Shown here in pieces: positions 50,545 through 59,184 of a DNA stretch of 64,000 bases. The translations under genes were made by a program, and so were the position numbers. The notes beneath the pieces were generated by a model that was not told the origin of the DNA, did not search any database, and saw only the letters and a list, made by a program, of their open reading frames with translations. Positions within the stretch are counted from its first letter, which is position 1. Every line of letters begins with the position of its first letter. Source of the DNA: Micromonospora echinofusca (GTDB taxonomy: Bacteria; Actinomycetota; Actinomycetes; Mycobacteriales; Micromonosporaceae); contig NZ_LT607733.1 of assembly GCF_900091445.1 (NCBI RefSeq), positions 1,505,501 through 1,569,500 on the forward strand. Reading direction: 5' to 3'.

Positions 50545-50726
50545 CCGGTGCGCGGTGGCGCAAATCGTCCCGCTCGTCCACCAACGGCGGCACCTGCGTC
50601 GAGGTCGCCGACAACCTGCCCGGCGTCGTCGGCGTACGGGATTCGAAGGACCCCACCGGCCCCGCGCTGCTCTTCACCCCGACCGCCTGGCGGGCCTTCG
50701 TCGCCCGACTCGGCGACCGCGCCTGA
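50532..50726 (+). CDS. DUF397 protein
   Basis: 64 aa. DUF397 signature WRKSSRSSTNGGTCVEVADN, then GVRDSKDPTGPALLF and the C-terminal TAWRAFVARLGDR. These small proteins accompany XRE regulators in actinomycetes and are thought to act with them as antagonist or toxin-antitoxin-like partner; the mechanism is mostly unproven. Overlap with the regulator implies coupled synthesis. Confidence 0.9.
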   Translation: MDILTGARWRKSSRSSTNGGTCVEVADNLPGVVGVRDSKDPTGPALLFTPTAWRAFVARLGDRA

Positions 50727-50804
50727 CGAACGACCCGACGAGCGGGCGCGCGTCGGGTCGCCGCACCCGGGCAGCTGCCGAAATCCGCCGTCGGCGAGCG
50801 GCAG

Positions 50805-52136
50805 TCAGTCGTCGTCGAGCCGGCCGACGGTCGTGCCCTTGGGCCAGACGTGCGGGTCAGCGACCGTCGCCCGAGCGTGTTCGACCAGGGGCGGACGGGC
50901 GAACGTCGCCCCCTCGAAGGTGACCGGCCCATGGAAGCGGGACCGGCCGAAGTTCGCGATGCCATCGAACCGGGCCCCCTCGAACGAGGTCCGGTCGCCG
51001 AACTTGGTCCACCGGAACAGGGCCAGGTCTCCGAAGCGGGCCAGTCGGAACCCGGCGTAGCCGGCGATCGTGGCGCGGTCCATCGAGACTCCGCTCAGGA
51101 AGACCGCTTCGCGGAAGGTCACGCTGTGGGTGAAGTGGGCCGCATCGAAGGTCGCCGTCCGGTGCAGCGTGGCTCGCCGGAACGAGGCCCGGCAGATGAT
51201 GGCCTGCCGGCACGACAGGTCGCCGGCCAGGTCGGCCCGGTCGAAGCTGACCCGGCCGGTGATCTCGGCGTCGTCGAGGGCGATCTCGGCGTCGCCGCGC
51301 AGGTCGTCGCAGACCAGGTCCGCGAAGGTCGCGCCCAGCCGCAGCCGCCCGCGCACGGTCGCGCCGGCCAGGCTGGTGGTGCCGGCGCAGACCGCGCCCG
51401 TCAGGTCCGCGTCGTCCAGCGTGCAGCCGGCGGCGTCGAAGCCGTCGAGCCGGGCGCCGGTCAGGTCCAGCCTGACCCCGGGCCAGAAGGCGTCGTCGTT
51501 CGTGCGCAGGTGCCGGGTCAGGACCCGCTGCGCGGTGCGGCGCACCTCCGCCTCGCGCGCGTCGTCCTGCGGCGCCGGCATCCGAAGGTACGCGCAGAGC
51601 ACCGCCACGATCGTCTCCCGCTGGGCGGGATTGTCCTGCCCGAGCCGCTCCAGGGCGTGCAGGCCGCCCAGGCGTACGGCGGCGTTGTCGTTGCCCAGCA
51701 GTTCGACGGCGCCGGTGTACAACTCGGTCAGCCGGCGCTCGGCGGCGTCGTGTTCGGCCGCCTCGGCCTGCCGCTCCTGGTGACGCTGCCCGGCCTCGGT
51801 GATCGCCTCCGTGTGCGCCTGCACCCGTTCCCGGTGCGCCTGGTCCTGCGCGGCGACGGCCTCCTGGTGTCGCTGCGCGCGTTCGCCGATCCACTGCCGG
51901 CGGGCGGCGAGCAGCAGCGCGAGCCCGCCGCCGGTGCCGGCCACCACGGTCAGCCCGGTGCGGATGGCGTCGATGCGCAGCGTCGCGCGGGTGTCCGGCT
52001 GGGCGGCGCGGTCGGCCTCGCCGAGCAGCCAGTCGAGCACCAGCCACCCCAGTAGCGCGGCGACCAGCAGCCCGACGAGCACCAGCCACCACGGCATCAC
52101 CCGCAGCGGCTCTTCGCGGGGCGGTGTCGGACGCAC
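50805..52136 (-). CDS. Membrane-anchored pentapeptide-repeat protein
   Basis: 443 aa. Two hydrophobic segments (about 15-38, WWLVLVGLLVAALLGWLVLDW, and 62-80) precede a helical region rich in Gln/Glu/Arg (about 85-140), which is likely a coiled coil, a helical 140-215 segment (LYTGAVELLGNDNAAVRLGG) and then A(D/N)LXX-type pentapeptide repeats (about 220-420; LTGARLDGFDAAG, FDAAHFTHSV, FEGARFDGIANFG). Repeats form a right-handed beta-helix. Role unknown; it is common in actinomycetes. Confidence 0.85.
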   Translation of the reverse strand: MRPTPPREEPLRVMPWWLVLVGLLVAALLGWLVLDWLLGEADRAAQPDTRATLRIDAIRTGLTVVAGTGGGLALLLAARRQWIGERAQRHQEAVAAQDQAHRERVQAHTEAITEAGQRHQERQAEAAEHDAAERRLTELYTGAVELLGNDNAAVRLGGLHALERLGQDNPAQRETIVAVLCAYLRMPAPQDDAREAEVRRTAQRVLTRHLRTNDDAFWPGVRLDLTGARLDGFDAAGCTLDDADLTGAVCAGTTSLAGATVRGRLRLGATFADLVCDDLRGDAEIALDDAEITGRVSFDRADLAGDLSCRQAIICRASFRRATLHRTATFDAAHFTHSVTFREAVFLSGVSMDRATIAGYAGFRLARFGDLALFRWTKFGDRTSFEGARFDGIANFGRSRFHGPVTFEGATFARPPLVEHARATVADPHVWPKGTTVGRLDDD

Positions 52137-52233
52137 GGGTCACAGCATGCCACCGCGCCCGGGTCGGCGGGGCACCGTCCGGCGTGGACGGACGCCGTCG
52201 GGATTGCCGGTTTGTGCTCCCGGCGCGAAAGAG

Positions 52234-52249
52234 GTTACCGGGCCGTAAC
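52234..52249. promoter_or_regulatory. Inverted repeat GTTAC-N6-GTAAC in divergent promoter region
   Basis: GTTAC (52234-52238), six bases CGGGCC, GTAAC (52245-52249), between the divergent pentapeptide and lipase genes. TTGACG at 52256-52261 follows and could be the -35 of the lipase gene. The regulator is not known. Confidence 0.35.
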
Positions 52250-52358
52250 TTGTGATTGACGTTTGTGGATTACGGCCATCATCATCGTCTCCACGATCGA
52301 TCGGAACCACCCCCACCCCCACCCGGTACCACCGGGTTCCTCCATGGGAGGTGCAGCT

Positions 52359-53192
52359 TTGCTGCTCCGAAAGATCGTCCCTGCCCTCGCCGTCACGGTC
52401 GCCGCCGTGCTCGCCGCCCCCACCACCGCCGCCGTCGCGGCCCCCGACCGGCCCGCGGCCACCGCCCCCGCGCCCGCCCCCGCCGCCGGGAACAGCGTCA
52501 CCAACACCGCCGCCGAGATCGCCGCCGCCGCGGCAGGCAACCCCGTCATCGTCGTCGGTGGCCTCAGCGGCATCGCCTCCGCATACGGGCCGCTGGCCTC
52601 CCGGCTGCGCGTCGACGGGTACCGGGTCTGGGTCTACCAGCTGCCCAACCTCGGGCTCGGCGACATCCCCGCCTCGGCCCGCGCGTTCAGCAGCTTCGTC
52701 GCGCAGGTCCGCGCATCGACCGGCGCGGCCAAGGTCGACGTCGTCGCCCACTCCGAGGGTGGCCTGGTGTCCCGGTACTTCATCAAGAGCCTGGGCGGGA
52801 CCAGCAGCGTCGGCCGCTACGTCAGCCTCGGCAGCCCGCAGTACGGCACGTACGTGGCCAACATCGTGAAGTTCCTCGGCCTGGGCAGCTGCGCCGGCAT
52901 CGTCGCCTGCCAGCAGATGTCGATCGGCTCGTCGTTCCTCGCCGGCCTCAACGACGGCGACGACACCCCCGGCACGGTCCGCTGGACGGCGGTACGCACC
53001 CTCCAGGACGAGCTGGTGCGCCCCGTCGACAACGCCAAACTGGCCGACGGAGCGACCAACGTGCTGATCCAGTCGGCGTGCCCCCTGCGGGTCGTCGGGC
53101 ACCTCGGCCTGGTGCTCGACGGCACCACCTACACGGTGATCCGGCAGGCCCTGCGCGACCAGCCGATCCGCCCCAACTGCTTCGCCCTGTAG
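52359..53192 (+). CDS. Secreted lipase (class 2 / EstA-like)
   Basis: 277 aa from TTG 52359, which has GGGAGGTG at 52346-52353 directly upstream and gives a perfect Sec signal peptide (LLRKIVPALAVTVAAVLAAP, then TTAAVAA cleavage region). ATG 52344 would overlap this Shine-Dalgarno. alpha/beta hydrolase: oxyanion region VIVVGGLSG, nucleophile Ser in VVAHSEGGLVSRYF (A-H-S-E-G), then YVSLGSPQYGT, and catalytic His near VVGHLGLVLDG. Two Cys in GSCAGIVACQQ and a pair near the end suit disulfides. Extracellular lipid or ester hydrolysis. Confidence 0.85.
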   Translation: MLLRKIVPALAVTVAAVLAAPTTAAVAAPDRPAATAPAPAPAAGNSVTNTAAEIAAAAAGNPVIVVGGLSGIASAYGPLASRLRVDGYRVWVYQLPNLGLGDIPASARAFSSFVAQVRASTGAAKVDVVAHSEGGLVSRYFIKSLGGTSSVGRYVSLGSPQYGTYVANIVKFLGLGSCAGIVACQQMSIGSSFLAGLNDGDDTPGTVRWTAVRTLQDELVRPVDNAKLADGATNVLIQSACPLRVVGHLGLVLDGTTYTVIRQALRDQPIRPNCFAL

Positions 53193-53206
53193 CGCTCGCG
53201 TGGGCC

Positions 53207-53225
53207 GGGCGGCCGTGCGCCGCCC
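53207..53225. terminator. Short GC hairpin between lipase and aldo/keto reductase
   Basis: GGGCGGC-CGTGC-GCCGCCC, a perfect 7-bp stem with a 5-nt loop, between convergent stop codons at 53192 and 53243. Confidence 0.55.
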
Positions 53226-53242
53226 GCCCCACTGCCGCGTCG

Positions 53243-54115
53243 TCAGGCGGCCTTGGCGAGGGCCGCGTACTCGTCGTCGGTCAGCCGCACCTCGGCGGCG
53301 GCCACGTTCTCCTCCAGGTGCGCCACCGACGACGTGCCCGGGATCGGCAGCACAACCGGCGACCGGCGCAGCAGCCAGGCGAGGGCGAGCTGCGCGGGCG
53401 TCGCGCCGTGCCCGGTGCTGATCTCGTCCAGCGGGCCGCCCGGCCGGGCCAGGTCGCCGGTGGCGATCGGGAACCAGGGGATGAACGCGAGGTCGTTGCG
53501 CTCGCAGTGCTCCAGGACGGCCTCCGCGCTGCGGTCCGCCAGGTTGTAGAGGTTCTGCACGGAGGCGATCGGGGTGATGGCGCGGGCCGCCTCGATCTGC
53601 TCGACGCTCACCTCGGACAGGCCGATGTGCCGGATCTTGCCCTCCTGCTTGAGCAGGGCCAGCTCCCCGAGCTGGTCGGCGAGCGGCACCTGCGGGTCGA
53701 TCCGGTGCAGCTGGTAGAGCCCGATGCTGTCCAGGCCGAGGTGCCGCAGGCTCAGCTCGCACTGCTGGCGCAGGTATTCCGGGCGCCCCACCGGACGCCA
53801 GTCGTTGGGGCCGGAGCGGGTCAGACCGGCCTTGGTCGCGATGACCAGGTCGTCGGCGTACGGGTGCAGCGCCTCCCGGATCAGCATCTCGCTGACGAAG
53901 GGCCCGTAGGAGTCGGCCGTGTCGATGAACGTCACGCCCAGCTCGTACGCCCGGCGCAGCACCCGTACGGCCTCGGCCGGGTCCTTCGGGTCGCCCCACA
54001 CACCCGGGCCGGTGAGCTGCATCGCCCCGTAGCCGAGCCGGTGGACCTGGAGGTCGCCCCCGATCCGGTACGTCCCCGAGGCCTTCGCGGGCTGCTTGCC
54101 GGCGTCGTTCGCCAT
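53243..54115 (-). CDS. Aldo/keto reductase
   Basis: 290 aa TIM-barrel NADPH oxidoreductase. The catalytic tetrad is visible: Asp and Tyr in [14 protein letters not shown], Lys in LVIATKAGL, His in [15 protein letters not shown] site near the C-terminus: [21 protein letters not shown]. This is the AKR branch with [15 protein letters not shown] at the N-terminus. Substrate unknown. ATG 54115 is the family start. It converges on the lipase gene. Confidence 0.93.
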   Translation of the reverse strand: MANDAGKQPAKASGTYRIGGDLQVHRLGYGAMQLTGPGVWGDPKDPAEAVRVLRRAYELGVTFIDTADSYGPFVSEMLIREALHPYADDLVIATKAGLTRSGPNDWRPVGRPEYLRQQCELSLRHLGLDSIGLYQLHRIDPQVPLADQLGELALLKQEGKIRHIGLSEVSVEQIEAARAITPIASVQNLYNLADRSAEAVLEHCERNDLAFIPWFPIATGDLARPGGPLDEISTGHGATPAQLALAWLLRRSPVVLPIPGTSSVAHLEENVAAAEVRLTDDEYAALAKAA

Positions 54116-54228
54116 GCGTGGACTCCCATCCTGTTCGTTCGTCTCCGGCGGCCGATTCAACCACCGCCGAGAGGGGCTTTCCCGCCGAACGCCGCGCTCA
54201 CCAGGACCGGAGCGGATCGAGACCGGGA

Positions 54229-54861
54229 TCACCCATCCCCGGGCCGCAAGTGCACCGGGGCCGGCACGTGGTCGAGGTGGGTGTCGCGGAAGGGCCGGGT
54301 CAGCGGGCACGGGTCCAGCCCCAGCGCGTCGAGGATCGCCCGGTGCCGGCACTCGGCGAACAACCGGGGCGCGTCGTCGAGCGGCACCTCCCCGCGCAGC
54401 GCCGCACCGAGCGCGACGATGTCGACCGCCCCGACCCCCAGCGGGGCGAACACGGCCGGGTCGTCCCCGCTCGGGCCGGGCGGCGGCGGGGCGTCCAGCG
54501 GGTGGAGCGTGCCGTCGAAGCCGGCGAGGACCTCGTTGTCGTCGTCGTCCCAGTATTCCGTCACCCAGCCCTGGTCGGAGAGGTAGCGGTGCACCTCCCG
54601 GCCGCCGGCGTGCACCGTGGCCCGCATGACGCTGGAGTCGAAGACGTCGAAGGTGACCGCCGGCTCGCGCGTGAGCAGGGTGATCAACTGTGCCAGGTCG
54701 TCGACCTCGGCGTAGCCGCTCTCCTCTTCCTCGCGCGGGACGACCGCCCACCGGCGCTCGCCGACAGGCGTCACGTACGCCTCCGTGTCGACGTCGGTCA
54801 GGACCCGGCGGATCTGCGCCAGCTCGCCCAGGGCCAGGATCGTCTGGTAGCTCGTGCCCAC
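54229..54861 (-). CDS. Hypothetical protein
   Basis: 210 aa, acidic, with alternating strand and helix ([21 protein letters not shown] at the start, [19 protein letters not shown] near the middle). N-terminal region resembles immunity or regulatory proteins of the SMI1-less type only in composition; no family recognised. GTG 54861 is six bases from TAGGCT (minus strand), so leaderless. Role unknown. Confidence 0.6.
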   Translation of the reverse strand: MGTSYQTILALGELAQIRRVLTDVDTEAYVTPVGERRWAVVPREEEESGYAEVDDLAQLITLLTREPAVTFDVFDSSVMRATVHAGGREVHRYLSDQGWVTEYWDDDDNEVLAGFDGTLHPLDAPPPPGPSGDDPAVFAPLGVGAVDIVALGAALRGEVPLDDAPRLFAECRHRAILDALGLDPCPLTRPFRDTHLDHVPAPVHLRPGDG

Positions 54862-55113
54862 GCCGGCAGCCTAGGGCGGGGGTGGGACAGCCTCCCGCCG
54901 CCGAGCGGCCGGTTGCCGGCGGGGTCGGCCGGCGAAACGGCGCGAGCGGGCCGCAACCGGGCCGGGTCGCGGACCAAGTTCGCCGGAGCACCCGTGCCGG
55001 CCTGCTGCCCGTGCGACGCTGGGCCGTGCCGGCTCGACGTCGACCACGGGCGCTCGCCCGCCAGTCGACCGAGCGCACGTCGCCGCGTGCGGCGCGACGC
55101 GGGAGGGAACGCC

Positions 55114-55479
55114 ATGACGGGAGTGCCGCAGGTCGACTTCGCGCTCGACACGTACGAGTGCATCGTGCTGTATCCCGGCGCGGCCGGGCGGGCGCTGCCG
55201 GCGGAGACGGTGCAGCGGTTGCAGGCCGAGCACCTCGCGCACATGCAGGCCCTGCAACGACGGGGGATCATCCTGATCGCCGGCTCGGTCGACGGCCCGG
55301 CCCGCGAACCGGACCCGCCGATCGGCTTCGGCCTGGCCCGCACCGGCTCGGTGGACGACGTGCGCAGCGTGATGGAGGCCGACCCGGCCGTGCAGGCGGG
55401 GCTCTACCGGGTGGACGTGATGACCTTCCTCTGCCCGGAGGGCTCGCTGGAGTTCCCGCTGGTCAAGACACAGAGCTGA
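55114..55479 (+). CDS. YciI-like (dimeric alpha+beta barrel) protein
   Basis: 121 aa. YCII-domain features: [10 protein letters not shown] first strand, [21 protein letters not shown] with the conserved His-rich segment position, [33 protein letters not shown] precedes ATG 55114. Related proteins are thought to be enzymes of unknown reaction; no partner gene is adjacent. Confidence 0.75.
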   Translation: MTGVPQVDFALDTYECIVLYPGAAGRALPAETVQRLQAEHLAHMQALQRRGIILIAGSVDGPAREPDPPIGFGLARTGSVDDVRSVMEADPAVQAGLYRVDVMTFLCPEGSLEFPLVKTQS

Positions 55480-55867
55480 ACCGCCCGCCGACACGGCGAC
55501 GACGCTTCCGGCCAGGCCCGACGCCGAGCAGGCCGCGCCGAGCAGGCCGCGCCGAGCGGGCCGCGCCGTGCGGGGCCGACCGGGCCGGCCGCGTGCGGGG
55601 CCGACCGGACCGGGCCGTCCGCGAGGTGACCTGCGCGCCGGGCGGGCTCGCTCCTGCCGCCGGGGGAGCGGCGGGGAGCACCCGCCTGTCCGGTGGCGCC
55701 GGGGGCGTACGATTCCGGCGCGCGGTCGCCGATGCCCGCCGCCTCGACGTTCCGGCGTGGGTTCCGCCCGCCGGCTGCGCGCCCGCCGCGCGTCGTTGGA
55801 CAATGTTCCGCAATCCTGAAGGGGTCGGCCCGTGGTGCGACCCGGAGGAGAGACTAGCCTGATGGGC
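55480..55867. other. Intergenic region upstream of pyk with short tandem repeats
   Basis: A 14-bp GCCGAGCAGGCCGC-type unit repeats about four times (55523-55578), and GTGCGGGGCCGACCGG occurs twice just after (from about 55568 and 55593). No gene is supported in the ~390 bp. The region ends with TAGCCT (55855-55860), the pyk -10. Confidence 0.5.
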
Positions 55868-57310
55868 GTGACACGCCGCGCGAAAATCGTCTGCACTCTA
55901 GGGCCCGCCACCTCGTCGCCGGAGCGGATCCGCGGCCTCGTCGAGGCCGGCATGAACGTGGCCCGGCTCAACTTCAGCCACGGCAGCCACGAGGACCACG
56001 AAGCGGTCTACCGGCTGGTCCGCGAGGCCGCCGACGCCGCCGGCCGGCCGGTGGCCGTGCTCGCCGACCTCCAGGGCCCGAAGATCCGGCTCGGCCGGTT
56101 CGCCGACGGCCCGCACGAGTGGCGCACCGGCGACTCCGTCGTCATCACCGGCGACGACGTCCTCGGTACCAAGGAGCGGGTCTCCTGCACCTACCGCAAG
56201 CTTCCGCAGGAGGTCAAGCCCGGCGACCGGCTGCTGATCGACGACGGCCGGGTCGCCGTCGAGGTCACCGAGGTCACCGGCAACGACATCCGCTGCCTGG
56301 TCACCGAGGGCGGCCCGGTCTCCAACAACAAGGGCGTCTCGCTGCCCAACGTGGCGGTCAGCGTGCCGGCCATGTCCGAGAAGGACGCCGAGGACCTGCG
56401 TTTCGCGCTCGGTCTGGGCGTGGACCTGATCGCGCTCTCCTTCGTCCGCTCGGCGGAGGACATCAAGCTGGTGCACGGCATCATGGCCGAGGAGGGCGTG
56501 CACCGGCCGGTGCTCGCCAAGGTCGAGAAGCCCGAGGCGGTCGACTGCCTGGAGCAGATCGTGCTGGCCTTCGACGGTGTCATGGTCGCCCGCGGCGACC
56601 TCGGCGTCGAGCTGCCGTTGGACCAGGTCCCGCTCGTGCAGAAGCGCGCCGTGCAGCTCTGCCGGGAGAACGCCAAGCCGGTCATCGTGGCCACCCAGAT
56701 GCTCGACTCCATGATCGAGAATTCCCGCCCGACCCGCGCCGAGGCCTCCGACGTGGCCAACGCCGTGCTCGACGGCGCGGACGCGGTGATGCTCTCCGGC
56801 GAGACCAGCGTCGGCAAGTACCCGGTGCTCACCGTCAGCACCATGGCGAAGATCATCACCACCACCGAGGCCGGCTCGATCGGGGTGCCGCGCCTTCAGC
56901 ACGACCCCCGTACGCACGGTGGCGCGCTCACCGTCGCCGCCTCCTCGATCGCCCGGGCCATCGGCGCCAAGGCGATGGTCGCCTTCTCGCAGACCGGTGA
57001 CACCGTCAAGCGGCTCTCCCGGCTGCACTGCGACCTGCCGCTGCTGGCCTTCACCCCGGTGCCCGAGGTGCGCAACCAGCTCGCCCTCTGCTGGGGCGTG
57101 GAGACGTTCCTGATGCCGTTCGTCGAGCACACCGACGACATGTTCCGGCAGGTCGACCAGGCGCTGCTCGGGCTCGACCGGGCCAACCCCGGCGACTACG
57201 TGGTGATCGTCGCCGGCAGCCCGCCCGGCACCCCCGGCTCGACCAACACGCTGCGCGTACACCAGCTCGGGTCGCTGGTCGACGCGGCGTCGGCGCGGGC
57301 CTTGCAGTGA
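55868..57310 (+). CDS. pyk: Pyruvate kinase
   Basis: 480 aa. Glycolytic PEP to pyruvate with ATP formation. Start region TRRAKIVCTLGPATSS, MNVARLNFSHGSHEDH, then the active-site LAKVEKPEAVD (catalytic Lys region), VMVARGDLGVELPLDQVPLVQK, and the pyruvate-kinase signature ATQMLDSMIENSRPTRAEASDVANAVLDG. GTG 55868 lies seven bases after TAGCCT (leaderless) and matches homologues starting MTRR. ATG 55862 is less likely. The stop overlaps tesB. Confidence 0.95.
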   Translation: MTRRAKIVCTLGPATSSPERIRGLVEAGMNVARLNFSHGSHEDHEAVYRLVREAADAAGRPVAVLADLQGPKIRLGRFADGPHEWRTGDSVVITGDDVLGTKERVSCTYRKLPQEVKPGDRLLIDDGRVAVEVTEVTGNDIRCLVTEGGPVSNNKGVSLPNVAVSVPAMSEKDAEDLRFALGLGVDLIALSFVRSAEDIKLVHGIMAEEGVHRPVLAKVEKPEAVDCLEQIVLAFDGVMVARGDLGVELPLDQVPLVQKRAVQLCRENAKPVIVATQMLDSMIENSRPTRAEASDVANAVLDGADAVMLSGETSVGKYPVLTVSTMAKIITTTEAGSIGVPRLQHDPRTHGGALTVAASSIARAIGAKAMVAFSQTGDTVKRLSRLHCDLPLLAFTPVPEVRNQLALCWGVETFLMPFVEHTDDMFRQVDQALLGLDRANPGDYVVIVAGSPPGTPGSTNTLRVHQLGSLVDAASARALQ

Positions 57311-58191
57311 GCGACGCGGACGTCGCGGTCGGGCAGGCCGCGGTCGACCAGCTCCTGGAGGTGCTCGACCTGGACCACACCGGCGGGATGACCTTCCGGG
57401 GGATGAGCCCCCCGGTCGGTCCCCAGCGGGTGTACGGCGGCCAGGTCGCCGGCCAGGCGCTGGTCGCCGCCGGACGCACCGTCGACCCGGCCCGCTTCGT
57501 GCACTCTCTGCACGGCTACTTCGTCCGCCCGGGCGACCCCGCCGAGCCGATCGTGTACGAGGTCGAGAACGTCCGCGACGGCCGCTCGTTCTCGGTGCGC
57601 CGCTCGGTGGCGCTCCAGCACGACAAGCCGATCTTCTTCATGTCGGCGTCGTTCCAGCGCACGGAGGAGGGCCTGGACCACCAGGCCCCCACCCCGCCGG
57701 ACGTGCCGGGCCCGGACGAGGTCCCGACGATGACCGACCGGCTCGCCCGCTACCCGGAGCGGCTCGGCATCTGGGCGCAGATCCCGCGCCCGATCGACGT
57801 CCGCTACGTGGGCGAGCCCGGCTGGGTACGCCCCGGCGACCGGCCCGCCGACCCGCACCAGCGGGTCTGGATGCGCATCGACGGCAAGCTGCCCGACGAT
57901 CCACTGCTGCACGCCTGCGCGCTGACGTACGCCTCCGACCTGACGCTGCTGGACTCGGTGCTGTCGGTGCACGGCGAGGTCTGGGGCCCGGGCGGCGTGG
58001 TCGGGGCCAGCCTCGACCACGCGCTGTGGTTCCACCGGCCGTTCCGCGCCGACGACTGGTTCCTCTACGACTGCTGGAGCCCGTCGGCGTCCGGCGCCCG
58101 AGGGCTCGCCACCGGGCGCATGTTCACCACCGAGGGGCACCACATCGCCAGCGCCGTGCAGGAAGGGCTGCTGCGCCGCGTCGGCGACTGA
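57307..58191 (+). CDS. tesB: Acyl-CoA thioesterase II
   Basis: 294 aa double hot-dog thioesterase. RVYGGQVAGQALVAAGRTV, HSLHGYFVRPGDP (first hot-dog) and ALTYASDLTLLDSVL, SLDHALWFHRPFRADDWFLYD (second, with the catalytic Asp position) are TesB hallmarks. GTG overlaps the pyk stop (GTGA), so the two genes are co-translated. Hydrolyses fatty acyl-CoA in the cytoplasm. Confidence 0.93.
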   Translation: MSDADVAVGQAAVDQLLEVLDLDHTGGMTFRGMSPPVGPQRVYGGQVAGQALVAAGRTVDPARFVHSLHGYFVRPGDPAEPIVYEVENVRDGRSFSVRRSVALQHDKPIFFMSASFQRTEEGLDHQAPTPPDVPGPDEVPTMTDRLARYPERLGIWAQIPRPIDVRYVGEPGWVRPGDRPADPHQRVWMRIDGKLPDDPLLHACALTYASDLTLLDSVLSVHGEVWGPGGVVGASLDHALWFHRPFRADDWFLYDCWSPSASGARGLATGRMFTTEGHHIASAVQEGLLRRVGD

Positions 58192-58443
58192 CCGGCTCGG
58201 CGTAGTCCGCCCTGCTGGTCCGGCCCTTGCCGGTCCGACCTTCGGTTCGGTCTGATTCGTCCTTTTTCTGGCCCTTGCCGGCTCGGTCTAGCCTCGGCCT
58301 CGCCCGGGTCTGGCCCGGGTCTGGCCCGGCCTCGTCCGGTCCGGTCCGTCGGGGGAGCTCGTGGCTCGTCGCCGCATCGTCACCGGCCGATCGGCTGAGG
58401 GGTGATCGTCCGGGCGGGGCGACCAGGCGACTAACCTTGCCGC

Positions 58444-58914
58444 ATGCGCCTCTCCGCCCGGGTCGACTACGCCCTCCGCGCGGTCGCCGAGCTCGCCTCG
58501 GTGACCGGCGAAGCCGCGTCCGGGCGAAGCCGGCCCGTGACCGCCGACCAGATCGCCCGCGCCCAGGAGATCCCGCCGAAGTTCCTGGAGAGCATCCTGT
58601 TGCAGCTGCGCCGGGGCGGCATCGTGCAGGCTCAGCGCGGCCCGGAGGGCGGCTACTGGCTGGCCCGCCCGGCCGGGAAGATCTCCCTGGCCGAGGTGAT
58701 CCGGGTGATCGACGGGCCGCTCGCGCACGTGCGCGGGCAGCGGCCCGAGGAGCTGGGCTACCACGGGGCCGCCCGGGCTCTCCAGGAGGTGTGGATCGCC
58801 CTGCGGGCCAGTGAGCGCGAGATCCTGGAACTGGTCACCGTCGCCGACGTGGCCGGCGGCACCCTGCCGGGCCGGGTCGTCGAGCTGGCCGCCGACCCCC
58901 GCGCCTGGACCTGA
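58444..58914 (+). CDS. Rrf2 family transcription regulator without Fe-S cysteines
   Basis: 156 aa. N-terminal winged helix MRLSARVDYALRAVAELA and IPPKFLESILLQLRRGGIVQAQRGPEGGYWLARP is the Rrf2 signature. The protein has no cysteine, so it cannot carry the [2Fe-2S] cluster of IscR/NsrR and is more like CymR-type regulators of sulfur metabolism. TAACCT at 58432-58437 is six bases before ATG 58444 (leaderless). It lies before a TauE/SafE exporter. Confidence 0.9.
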   Translation: MRLSARVDYALRAVAELASVTGEAASGRSRPVTADQIARAQEIPPKFLESILLQLRRGGIVQAQRGPEGGYWLARPAGKISLAEVIRVIDGPLAHVRGQRPEELGYHGAARALQEVWIALRASEREILELVTVADVAGGTLPGRVVELAADPRAWT

Positions 58915-58917
58915 CCC

Positions 58918-58968
58918 GCAACGCGACCGCCCCGCAACGCGACCGCCCCGCAACCCGACCGCCCTGCC
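58918..58968 (+). repeat. 16-bp tandem repeats between rrf2 and tauE-like genes
   Basis: GCAACGCGACCGCCCC-type units begin at 58918, 58934 and 58950 (16-bp period), then decay into related CGCGACC-rich sequence to about 59030. The 270 bp region to 59184 otherwise holds only the candidate operator at 59142. Confidence 0.7.
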
Positions 58969-59141
58969 GCGCGACCACCCGCCGCGCGACCGCCCCGCGC
59001 GGCCCGACCGCGCGGCCCGCCCCGCTGCCGCCCCGGCCGCCCCCGCCGTCCGGCCGCCCTGCGGCTCGTGGTGGCCGGGGCGGTTGTGTCGTCTCACTGA
59101 CCGGTTGGAGGCTTGACCGGGGCACGCCCCGTGCCGCATTG

Positions 59142-59154
59142 TCGACCAAGTCGA
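59142..59154. promoter_or_regulatory. Inverted repeat TCGAC-CAA-GTCGA upstream of the TauE/SafE gene
   Basis: A perfect 5-bp inverted repeat around CAA at 59142-59154, just before the TauE-like gene. TTGACC at 59113-59118 may be a -35. A related GCGACCA half-site lies at 58420 before rrf2. Candidate Rrf2 operator. Confidence 0.4.
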
Positions 59155-59184
59155 TAGGAGATGCCGAAAAGACAGGGGGCGCTC

